Positions 58,018 through 64,000 of a stretch of 64,000 nt of DNA are shown one piece after another (position 1 is the stretch's first letter; the number at the start of each line of letters is the position of its first letter). Below the pieces are notes generated by a model, which saw only the letters and a program-made list of their open reading frames with translations, had not been told where the DNA came from and searched no databases. The position numbers and the translations under genes were made by a program. This DNA is from Scatocola faecipullorum (GTDB lineage: Bacteria; Pseudomonadota; Alphaproteobacteria; RF32; CAG-239), in the NCBI GenBank assembly GCA_018714685.1, contig DVNC01000028.1:49564-113563 (forward strand). The letters are read 5' to 3'.

Positions 58018-59127
58018 ATGGGAATCAATGTAACGCATGTTAAGGATACCTTGCTGGCTGACGGGGTCAATAAGGTCTTTCCGTTCACTTTTCCGGTAAT
58101 GGACAAGGCCGATGTCAAATGTCTGTATGTTTTGCCAAGCGGCGAAGAAACCGACCTTTTGGCAACTGAATATGAAGTTAAGCTGACGGATACCGGCGGC
58201 GAAGTGACTTATCCGCTGACCGGGGATGCGCTGGCTGAGGGCTGTAAACTGGTTATTTATCGCGAAACGCCGCGGACAACGGATTATAATCCGCAGAATA
58301 CGACAACCTTTGATGCCGAAACTATCAGCAAGGAAATTGAACGGCTGACAATGGAAAATCAGGAACAGGACGAAAAGCTGTCCCGGGCGGTTTCCACCAG
58401 TATGGGGTCAGAGGCCGACCCGAAAGAGTATCTGAACGAAGTCAACAAGATGCTGACTAATGCCCGTGAGTTGCAGGAAGCCGCCGTCAAAACCAGCAAG
58501 GAAACACTGGACGAGGCTGAAAAGCAAAAGGATGCGGCCGCTGCCTCAGCCGCGGCGGCCGCAGCTTCGGCAAAATCGGCCGCGGATACCGTCAACGGTT
58601 TTGACGCGCATGCGGCCGAAAAAACCGGAGATTTTGACGACAATGCTGCTTTGAAGCAGGCCGCAGTTGACGCTAGCGCCGAGCTGGCGCGGAAATATGC
58701 GCAGGGCAGCCTTGAAGAAATGCCGTCAGGCTCGGCAAAGTATTGGAAAGAAGAGGCCGAAAAAATATACAACCGAACCGATGTTGCGGCGCAGTCCATT
58801 TATCAGGGGCGAATTGTTCTAACCGGCACGGTCATTTCAGTGAATGAAAGAAAGGTCCGCTATTTCCGTGAAGTTGTCTCGGGCGACAGCTACACGATTG
58901 ACCTGTCCGGAGCCAAGCAAAAAGACATGGACATGACAATTGACCTGATTCTGCGGATGAGTTCCGTTCTTCCGGTCAGCTTGGCGGCGATTTTGGGGAA
59001 TCCGGGAAAGTGGATGAATGACGATGTCCCGGACTTTTCTGAACCCGGCGAATATTGGATCGCATTGACAACGACCGACGGCGGCGTTACCTGGCGCGGT
59101 TCATACGAAGGCATGTTCACTTTATAG
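58018..59127 (+). CDS. Tail fibre protein with T7 gp17-like N-terminus
   Basis: 369 residues. The N-terminal ~140 residues are the virion-attachment domain of T7 gp17-type fibres: VFPFTFPVMDKADVKCLYVL, then EYEVKLTDTGGEVTYPL and VIYRETPRTTDYNP. An alanine-rich coiled coil (AAAASAAAAAASAKSAADTV) at ~175-195 forms the shaft. The C-terminal part (~255-369) is beta-rich and probably the tip. The fibre is short, so other tip proteins downstream may complete it. Confidence 0.88.
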   Translation: MGINVTHVKDTLLADGVNKVFPFTFPVMDKADVKCLYVLPSGEETDLLATEYEVKLTDTGGEVTYPLTGDALAEGCKLVIYRETPRTTDYNPQNTTTFDAETISKEIERLTMENQEQDEKLSRAVSTSMGSEADPKEYLNEVNKMLTNARELQEAAVKTSKETLDEAEKQKDAAAASAAAAAASAKSAADTVNGFDAHAAEKTGDFDDNAALKQAAVDASAELARKYAQGSLEEMPSGSAKYWKEEAEKIYNRTDVAAQSIYQGRIVLTGTVISVNERKVRYFREVVSGDSYTIDLSGAKQKDMDMTIDLILRMSSVLPVSLAAILGNPGKWMNDDVPDFSEPGEYWIALTTTDGGVTWRGSYEGMFTL

Positions 59128-59138
59128 GGAAAAAGACG

Positions 59139-59708
59139 ATGTTTGCAAAGTTTATTGACGAAAACACGATTGAACCGGCTCCGAATGTCAAAGACGGAGT
59201 CTTTTTTAACTACGACAGCGACTTGAACAGCGAAATGCTGCTGGCCGACGGCTATCTGCCGGTTGACGAAACGCCGCAGCCGGGCAGCGATTATATGCAA
59301 AAGTACCGGCTTGCGGATAATAAAATTGTTATGTTCTGGGAAAAAGTTGTTCAACCGGTCGATTTTGAAACCCTGCGGCAGAATAAACTGATGGAGGTTC
59401 AGCAGGAGTTTTATCGCAGGCGGACAACAGAAACGGCAGAATATGGCGGAATGCATTTTTCCGTTCACGAAAACGCCAAACAGAATCTGACCTCGGTTGT
59501 GGTTCTGGCTCAGACGCTTGGCGGCGATATTCAATATTGCGAAGCTGACGGAACGGTTCACAGCTTCACGCTGGAAGAGTTCAAGCCGGTGGCGGCAGCT
59601 ATCAGCAATAAAATCAAGGCGCTGGAGTTCCGCTATTATGAACTTGAAAAAGCCATACTGGCGGCCGACGATGAAACGGAGCTGGAGGCTGTGTCATGGG
59701 AACAGTAA
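59139..59708 (+). CDS. DUF4376-like tail protein
   Basis: 189 residues from the ATG at 59139 (MFAKFIDENTIEPAPNVKDG). The start resembles short phage tail-associated domains; the part LRQNKLMEVQQEFYRRRTTE with FSVHENAKQNLTSVVVLAQT fits DUF4376, common behind tail-fibre genes. It may be a fibre chaperone or tip protein. It overlaps the next gene by 13 bases. Confidence 0.7.
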   Translation: MFAKFIDENTIEPAPNVKDGVFFNYDSDLNSEMLLADGYLPVDETPQPGSDYMQKYRLADNKIVMFWEKVVQPVDFETLRQNKLMEVQQEFYRRRTTETAEYGGMHFSVHENAKQNLTSVVVLAQTLGGDIQYCEADGTVHSFTLEEFKPVAAAISNKIKALEFRYYELEKAILAADDETELEAVSWEQ

Positions 59709-60055
59709 TCAGTTATCCTTTTCTGGATTCGCTCGACTTCGCGGTTTGGCAGGACAAATATGTCACTTTGAAAGCTCTTAAATATGACAAAATCGAGGTT
59801 CCCAAAGGATTCATCTTTGACGGTGTTACCGTAAAGGCGCCGTTTACCGTCATATTCAGCAATAAAGATTTGCGCAAAGGCATCAGGGCAAGCTGCTTTC
59901 ACGACTGGATGTGCAAGCACAAACAGGACTACCGGCGCAGCTATGCAACCGGAGTCTTGGTTAAATTGTGGCATGATAACGGACTGGGAGCGGTCAAGGC
60001 AGGCATCGTATATATATGCGTTGAAGCTTATCAATTATTCAAAAAGTGGAAGTAA
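59696..60055 (+). CDS. DUF1353-family phage protein
   Basis: 119 residues. VPKGFIFDGVTVKAPF and SCFHDWMCKHKQDYRRSYAT are the DUF1353 pattern; members occur in phage tail/lysis regions. The conserved His-Asp pair (FHDW) suggests a catalytic site but no activity is established. Confidence 0.75.
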   Translation: MGTVISYPFLDSLDFAVWQDKYVTLKALKYDKIEVPKGFIFDGVTVKAPFTVIFSNKDLRKGIRASCFHDWMCKHKQDYRRSYATGVLVKLWHDNGLGAVKAGIVYICVEAYQLFKKWK

Positions 60056-60071
60056 AACGGAGTTAAAATAA

Positions 60072-60629
60072 ATGGGAAATCGAACGGAAATTCATCCATT
60101 AGGCGGCGGAAATAAAGACGCTTACGATAAAAATCAGATTATTTGTGAAATAGACAACCCAGCGGCATCGCAGACGTCTGAGGTCGATATGCCGAAAAAA
60201 GGTGTTTTGGCATTGTGGCTCGTCAGCGGCGGCAATTCTTATAAGTGGTGCTATATCGGCTGCAATGCGGCCGGCAGCGGCGCCGGATTCATCGGCAAAT
60301 TATATTTTAATCAAAAATGCCATTTACGTTTAACCGTCGGCGGCCAGCGTGAAGACAGCAAGCTGCAAGTGGCCGTTTGGGGCGATAAGTCCGTATGGTA
60401 TGATTTGGTGGTAGCAACCTCCAGTAAAGACAACTGGTCGGCAGACCCGCGCGGCAGCGTCGGTACGATTACGGTCAACCGCTCCAGCACCTTTAACACT
60501 TTCTTTGATGACTGGGAAGCAAATGGTAACGGCGGCGGTGGCGGATATGGCGCCTCGGTATGGAACGGCTACGGTTCCGGCGCCGTTAACGGTTACGGAA
60601 AGCTTCAATATCTGCGTCGCAAGCCATAA
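60072..60629 (+). CDS. Glycine-rich tail-tip-like protein, unknown
   Basis: 185 residues with beta-rich sequence (GVLALWLVSGGNSYKWCYIG, KCHLRLTVGGQREDSKLQVA) and a glycine-rich end (GNGGGGGYGASVWNGYGSGA). Glycine-rich ends of this kind are common in phage receptor-binding tips. It is read from its own start shortly after the DUF1353 gene. Family not recognised. Confidence 0.55.
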   Translation: MGNRTEIHPLGGGNKDAYDKNQIICEIDNPAASQTSEVDMPKKGVLALWLVSGGNSYKWCYIGCNAAGSGAGFIGKLYFNQKCHLRLTVGGQREDSKLQVAVWGDKSVWYDLVVATSSKDNWSADPRGSVGTITVNRSSTFNTFFDDWEANGNGGGGGYGASVWNGYGSGAVNGYGKLQYLRRKP

Positions 60630-60643
60630 TTAAGGATATTATC

Positions 60644-60946
60644 ATGGACGGATTAAGCTATGAAATCGTTTTTCAGATAGTCATTCAGGCCGTGTCAATT
60701 ACCGCCGTTATTGTTACGGTTCGCTGTAATCAGCGGTTTTTTGAGGAAAAGCTGACAAATCTGGAAAAAAAACAAGATAAACACAATTCATTAATCGAAC
60801 GGATGGCAATCGTGGAGCAATCATGCAAGTCGGCCCATCATCGGATTAATGAAAATACGGCAAGAATTGATACTCTGATAGAGGGACATAATGAAAGCAA
60901 CACAGTTAAGAGAGCTGGTAATCGTTCCGGCTTTGGCGAAGATTGA
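60644..60946 (+). CDS. Small membrane protein of the lysis region
   Basis: 100 residues: one transmembrane helix at ~8-28 (VFQIVIQAVSITAVIVTVRC) and a coiled coil (EEKLTNLEKKQDKHNSLIER). It overlaps the endolysin gene by 56 bases. It may be a holin-like or lysis-timing protein by position; the single helix does not decide. Confidence 0.6.
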   Translation: MDGLSYEIVFQIVIQAVSITAVIVTVRCNQRFFEEKLTNLEKKQDKHNSLIERMAIVEQSCKSAHHRINENTARIDTLIEGHNESNTVKRAGNRSGFGED

Positions 60947-61352
60947 CTTATTTTCTCCGGAAGCAGTGGCGTTGGTGTTAGGAACGGCTTGCGTTGAAAG
61001 CCAATGCGGCGAATATATTAAACAGATTGGCACAGGCCCGGCATTAGGCATCTTCCAGATAGAACCGGCAACATATCACGATTTGCAATGCAATTTTCTG
61101 GAGTATAGGTCGGAGCTTAAAGCTAAATTAATGGCACTTTATTGCGAAGGAATGTCTGCCGAGGAAAATTTAACCTGCAATCTGATGTTTCAGGCTACCG
61201 TCTGCCGCCTGATTTATTACCGGGCGCCGGAAGCGATTCCGACGGACTTGGCCGGAATGGCTGATTATTGGAAAAAATATTATAACACCAGCAAAGGGAA
61301 AGGGACGCCGGAAAAGTTTATGGCGGCGTATAAAAGGTATGTAAATGGCTAA
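60891..61352 (+). CDS. Endolysin, lysozyme/transglycosylase-like
   Basis: 153 residues. LVLGTACVESQCGEYIKQIG carries the probable catalytic glutamate (ACVES), and GPALGIFQIEPATYHDL is the GxFQ/GIFQIEP motif of transglycosylase-type lysozymes. It cuts peptidoglycan at lysis. There is no signal peptide, so a holin is needed. GAGGG precedes the ATG. Confidence 0.85.
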   Translation: MKATQLRELVIVPALAKIDLFSPEAVALVLGTACVESQCGEYIKQIGTGPALGIFQIEPATYHDLQCNFLEYRSELKAKLMALYCEGMSAEENLTCNLMFQATVCRLIYYRAPEAIPTDLAGMADYWKKYYNTSKGKGTPEKFMAAYKRYVNG

Positions 61353-61539
61353 AAATCGATTCTTAGAGATTTTTCAGGGACGGAACGGACAGATGTCGGC
61401 GAAGCGGGTATTCGGCGGCATTTTTTGTATCAGCTGCATTACGGCGGCTTTTCTGTATTATCCGTTTGAAACGGTGTGTTTCTTGGGCGGCAGCGGCCTG
61501 TCATTGCTGGGCGCCGGTTTGGCGGAGCGGAAGAAATGA
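61345..61539 (+). CDS. Holin-like small membrane protein
   Basis: 64 residues with two hydrophobic segments (VFGGIFCISCITAAFLYY, VCFLGGSGLSLLGAGLA) and charged ends. Size, position between endolysin and Rz, and overlaps with both neighbours fit a holin. Confidence 0.7.
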   Translation: MAKNRFLEIFQGRNGQMSAKRVFGGIFCISCITAAFLYYPFETVCFLGGSGLSLLGAGLAERKK

Positions 61540-61817
61540 AGAAATTTATAGCAATTTTGATTTTTGCTTTGTTGCTGGCGATTGCGGCGGCAAAGCATTT
61601 TTATAATAAAAGCGCATCTTTTGAGGCTGTCTATGAAGCGGAAAAGGAAGCGCACGAGGCATTAATCGAAAAACGGAACGAGGAAAACGAAAATGCAAAG
61701 AGGTTATCTGAACTCAAAAAAGAAAGTTACACTAATAAAAAAGCTGATTATCGCCATTGGGCTGATTTGCCTGTGCCTGATGATTTTAAGCTGCTCATGC
61801 GTAAGGCCGGCAAATGA
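61536..61817 (+). CDS. Inner-membrane spanin, Rz-like
   Basis: 93 residues from the ATG at 61536 (overlap ATGA with the holin-like gene). An N-terminal membrane anchor (FIAILIFALLLAIAAA) is followed by a coiled-coil periplasmic part (YEAEKEAHEALIEKRNEENE). With the embedded Rz1-like lipoprotein it would fuse inner and outer membranes at the end of lysis. Confidence 0.8.
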   Translation: MKKFIAILIFALLLAIAAAKHFYNKSASFEAVYEAEKEAHEALIEKRNEENENAKRLSELKKESYTNKKADYRHWADLPVPDDFKLLMRKAGK

Positions 61818-61920
61818 AAGCAAAAAAGTCATAACCTGCTACGATGATATTATGAATAAGCCGACGGCAACGACAGAAGAACTCGGACTTTGTCTGATTG
61901 AATATAAGCAGAATTATTAA
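61693..61920 (+). CDS. Outer-membrane spanin, Rz1-like lipoprotein
   Basis: 75 residues in another frame, starting inside the Rz-like gene and running past its end. A signal segment (LIIAIGLICLCLMILSC) ends in a lipobox-like ILSC. The nested arrangement is typical of Rz/Rz1 pairs. It is the last gene of the prophage. Confidence 0.78.
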   Translation: MQRGYLNSKKKVTLIKKLIIAIGLICLCLMILSCSCVRPANESKKVITCYDDIMNKPTATTEELGLCLIEYKQNY

Positions 61921-61927
61921 ATTTTCA

Positions 61928-61990
61928 TTCTGACTGCATATGCTAAGTGCTTGATATTTATATGCGAGAATTTGCGTTTAAAAGTCAGAA
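61928..61990. promoter_or_regulatory. Putative integrase arm sites, attR side
   Basis: TTCTGACT at 61928-61935 and its inverse AGTCAGAA at 61983-61990. The stretch 61918-61935 is identical to 23524-23541 beside attL. Confidence 0.5.
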
Positions 61991-62010
61991 CGAAAATAAT
62001 GTTTTAGAAA

Positions 62011-62038
62011 AATAAAAACCGCCGAAAATGGCGGTTTT
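62011..62038 (-). terminator. Phage-supplied terminator behind the restored tRNA-Leu
   Basis: Minus strand stem AAAACCGCC / GGCGGTTTT with a 6-base loop, then T run. It lies six bases beyond the tRNA CCA end and replaces the host terminator now at 23398-23420. Confidence 0.85.
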
Positions 62039-62043
62039 CTTAT

Positions 62044-62102
62044 TGGTGCGCTAGGCCGGACTTGAACCGGCACGTCCTTGCGGACAACAGATTTTAAGTC
62101 TG
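62044..62102. repeat. attR: phage-derived 3' part of tRNA-Leu
   Basis: 59 bases matching attL (23427-23485) with two differences at 62061 and 62063. This copy restores an intact tRNA-Leu gene after integration. The changed bases are in the T-loop side (TTCAAGT instead of TTCGATT), and the stem pairing is kept. Confidence 0.92.
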
Positions 62103-62130
62103 CAGCGTCTACCTGTTCCGCCACAAGCGC
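62044..62130 (-). tRNA. tRNA-Leu (UAA), prophage insertion site
   Basis: 87 bases including encoded CCA. The 5' end GCGCTTG (62130) pairs with CTAGCGC with one T-T mismatch. Anticodon TAA lies in CAGACTTAAAATCTG, and a long variable arm TGTCCGCAAGGACG marks a class II tRNA. T arm CCGGTTCAAGTCCGG. The 5' half is host sequence and the 3' half comes from the phage. Confidence 0.95.
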
Positions 62131-62381
62131 ATCATCTGCAAAGTTTATACTAATAATTTTGCATAATTGCAATATCTAATTTCGATTTTTTTCAGCCGCC
62201 TTTCTGTTGGGGAAGTCCGATAGATAAAACTTGCCTGTTTGCAAAAAATATGCTTACCTGACTGTTGTAATTGGAAAAATTACATTTAAATATTAATTGC
62301 CTGTCGGTATTCGGCGCTGCGGCAGTTGACAGCGTCACGGCACCGCTGCATATCGGCAGGCCCTTTAAAGGACTATAATAC

Positions 62382-63089
62382 ATGAAAACCATAGATATCT
62401 CATGGCGTAGATACATTCTTCCCAATATCCACAACGAGGGATGGAAGTTTGTAGGCATTTTTGCTGCCGTTACCGCATTGTTGGCAATGATGTGGGAACC
62501 CTTAGGCTGGATAGGTATTGCTTTAACAATCTGGTGCTTTTATTTCTTCCGCGACCCCGAACGCGTTACGCCGGAAATCAGCGATGTCGTTGTTTCTCCC
62601 GCGGACGGTATTGTGCAGATGATTACCAAGGTCAAGGCTCCGGAAGAACTTGGTCTCGGTGACCAGAAGTTTACCCGCGTCAGCGTGTTTATGAGCGTCT
62701 TTAACGTTCACGTCAACCGGGCGCCGGCTGAAGGAAAAATTACCAAAGCCGTATATGTTCCCGGAAAGTTTTTTAACGCCACGCTGGATAAAGCAAGCAA
62801 GGATAACGAGCGCCAGCTGCTGGCGATGAAGACTAAAAGCGGCAAAGACATTGCCTTTGTTCAGATTGCCGGATTAGTGGCCCGCCGCATTTTATGTGAA
62901 GCGACGGAAGGGCAGGAGTATAAAGCCGGTGAACGCTTTGGGATGATTCGTTTTGGTTCCCGTTTGGATGTTTATCTTCCCGAGGGCGTTGAGCCGCAGG
63001 TCTGCCTCGGCCAGACAATGGTTGCCGGTGAAAGCGTTATTGCCCATTTGAAAAGCGATGCCGCACAGGTTAAGGGAGTAGTCAGATAA
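62382..63089 (+). CDS. psd: Phosphatidylserine decarboxylase proenzyme
   Basis: 235 residues. It decarboxylates phosphatidylserine to phosphatidylethanolamine at the inner membrane. Two hydrophobic segments lie at ~20-52 (FVGIFAAVTALLAMMW). FFRDPERVTP and VSVFMSVFNVHVNRAP are conserved. The self-cleavage site that gives the pyruvoyl group is Gly-Ser in MIRFGSRLDVYLP, so this is the short (class II/PSD-A) type. The stop overlaps the pssA start by one base. Confidence 0.95.
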   Translation: MKTIDISWRRYILPNIHNEGWKFVGIFAAVTALLAMMWEPLGWIGIALTIWCFYFFRDPERVTPEISDVVVSPADGIVQMITKVKAPEELGLGDQKFTRVSVFMSVFNVHVNRAPAEGKITKAVYVPGKFFNATLDKASKDNERQLLAMKTKSGKDIAFVQIAGLVARRILCEATEGQEYKAGERFGMIRFGSRLDVYLPEGVEPQVCLGQTMVAGESVIAHLKSDAAQVKGVVR

Positions 63090-63877
63090 TGGAAAAGACA
63101 TCTTCTAAAACCCTGCCGTCTAAACCGGGGTTCGGCGGTCGTTTGCCGTTTCGCAAAATCGCTCCGAATATTGTCACCATGCTGGCTTTGTGTGCCGGTG
63201 TAACTTCCATTCGCTATTCCGTGCAGGAGGATTGGGTTAAAGCGGTTATCTGCATCTTTCTCGCAGCTCTGTTTGACGGCTTGGACGGCCGTGTTGCCCG
63301 GATGCTGAAAGGTTCTACCAAATTCGGTGCCGAGCTGGATTCCCTGTCTGACTTTGTCAGTTTCGGCGTAGCTCCGGCTATTCTGATGTATCAGTGGACA
63401 TTGTTTGATCTGCCGAAATTCGGCTGGTTTTTCTGCCTGCTGTTTTCTATCGGTATGGCGATGCGTCTGGCCCGTTTTAACACCATGCTTGACGATGAAC
63501 CTCAGCCGGAATATTGGCATCATTTCTTTGTCGGCGTTCCGGCTCCGGCCGCCGCTGCTTTGGCGATTATGCCGATTATGATTTCATTTGATTTTCCGGA
63601 ATATGCCGTTTTTCGCTCCAATATGTTTTGCAGCATTTTGATGTGCGTCGTTTCGTTCCTGATGGTCAGTCGGATACCGACAATCTCCACCAAAAAGATG
63701 AAAGTTCCGACATATATGTTTATCCCCATGATGTTGATTGTCGCTTTGTTCGCCAGTTTTGTCATGAGCCAGCCTTGGCTGACGTTGGGAATTTCAACTT
63801 TGTGTTATGCCGCTTCGATTCCAATCGGCGTCTTGTTCTTCCTCAAGGAAAAACACGATTTTGAAAAGAAAAACTAA
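63089..63877 (+). CDS. pssA: CDP-diacylglycerol-serine O-phosphatidyltransferase
   Basis: 262 residues. It makes phosphatidylserine from CDP-diacylglycerol and serine, the substrate of the psd product. The CDP-alcohol phosphotransferase motif DGxxARx8GxxxDxxxD is present as DGRVARMLKGSTKFGAE, then LDSLSD. Six to eight transmembrane helices. It is translationally coupled to psd. Confidence 0.95.
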   Translation: MEKTSSKTLPSKPGFGGRLPFRKIAPNIVTMLALCAGVTSIRYSVQEDWVKAVICIFLAALFDGLDGRVARMLKGSTKFGAELDSLSDFVSFGVAPAILMYQWTLFDLPKFGWFFCLLFSIGMAMRLARFNTMLDDEPQPEYWHHFFVGVPAPAAAALAIMPIMISFDFPEYAVFRSNMFCSILMCVVSFLMVSRIPTISTKKMKVPTYMFIPMMLIVALFASFVMSQPWLTLGISTLCYAASIPIGVLFFLKEKHDFEKKN

Positions 63878-63880
63878 ACG

Positions 63881-63910
63881 AAAGCCCCTTAAATAAGGGG
63901 CTTTTTATTT
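63881..63910 (+). terminator. Terminator of the psd-pssA operon
   Basis: Stem AAAGCCCCTT / AAGGGGCTTT, loop AAAT, then TTATTT. Confidence 0.9.
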
Positions 63911-63950
63911 AGGGATTTTAGCCAAAAATAAAGGGGAAGTTTATTTTATA

Positions 63951-63979
63951 TTGACATTGTTTTGATGATATGGTACCTT
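63951..63979 (+). promoter_or_regulatory. Possible promoter at the window end
   Basis: TTGACA (63951-63956) and TACCTT (63974-63979) at 17 bases, after the pssA terminator. It would drive a gene beyond the window. Confidence 0.4.
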
Positions 63980-64000
63980 ACAATCAGGCTATGATTCAGT

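Larger units (their letters stand above)
23447..62064. mobile_element. Complete podoviral prophage integrated in tRNA-Leu(UAA)
   Basis: About 38.6 kb between the two att cores. It contains an integrase next to attL, divergent lysogeny and early operons, three DNA methyltransferases, terminase through tail-fibre genes in BPP-1/T7-like order, and a lysis cassette with Rz/Rz1 next to attR. All recognisable structural genes are full length, so the element may be functional. No phage DNA or RNA polymerase gene was seen. The boundaries are given at the outer ends of the identical cores; the exact crossover lies within the 39 bases. Confidence 0.95.

Noticed and set aside
58018..60629. Diversity-generating retroelement, as known from phage BPP-1
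   Set aside because: The structural genes are BPP-1-like, but I found no reverse transcriptase (YxDD) and no template/variable repeat pair near the fibre or tip genes.
1..64000. CRISPR arrays, insertion sequences, rRNA genes
   Set aside because: No regularly spaced direct repeats, no transposase genes and no rRNA-like sequence were seen anywhere in the window.

Overview
The window is bacterial chromosome with one complete temperate-phage genome inserted in it. The host looks like an alphaproteobacterium living without oxygen. Supporting signs are the hisS-prfA and psd-pssA pairs, a class III (anaerobic) ribonucleotide reductase operon and a VirB8-type secretion protein. An uncultured gut alphaproteobacterium would fit, but that placement is inference from gene content.

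Host left part (1-23426): end of hisS, prfA, dnaE, two related membrane proteins, a DUF2207 membrane protein on the opposite strand, a one-domain GlmU-like uridylyltransferase, a small membrane protein, oligoendopeptidase F, a VirB8-like protein, and a TolC-like lipoprotein with an Ig/cadherin-like tail. Then comes the anaerobic nrd operon, with paired NrdR boxes upstream. Here the glycyl-radical segment of NrdD is a separate 68-residue gene between nrdD and nrdG. After it lie a CoaD-HD phosphohydrolase fusion, a class-I amidotransferase-like protein without its nucleophile, a flavin-reductase-like protein with a charged tail, a zeta-toxin-like P-loop protein and a small AT-rich membrane protein.

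Prophage (about 23447-62064, 38.6 kb): it sits in the 3' half of a tRNA-Leu(UAA) gene. A 59-bp repeat with two mismatches marks attL (23427-23485) and attR (62044-62102). The leftward early operon (29262 to 23531) holds small unknown genes, an ArsR-type regulator, an ASCH protein, a cytosine methyltransferase, a putative Xis and the integrase. A LexA/CI-type repressor is transcribed leftward together with a proteasome-like Ntn-hydrolase and a 56-residue protein. A Cro-like gene starts the rightward operon. Five palindromes with ATACA/TGTAT-type half-sites form left and right operator sets. The rightward early genes include two further DNA methyltransferases, a tRNA-Met(CAU) gene and an Acb2-like cyclic-nucleotide sponge. 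The morphogenesis block (38146-61920) is podoviral, in the order of BPP-1/T7-like phages: terminases, portal, scaffold, capsid, cement, tail tubular proteins, internal virion proteins including a 2000-residue multi-enzyme protein, tail fibre, lysis genes and Rz/Rz1.

Two accessory islands stand out by low GC and position. One is the repressor-linked operon at 29646-31768. The other is inserted between the gp14-like and gp15-like virion genes (48670-50384): a membrane protein carrying the same PW-x-MNWEQ peptide as the giant virion protein, and an Abi_2/AbiF-type HEPN protein preceded by a promoter and a nested-stem RNA. With the Acb2-like protein and three orphan methyltransferases, the prophage appears to carry both defence and anti-defence functions. 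Host right part (62131-64000): psd and pssA for phosphatidylethanolamine synthesis.
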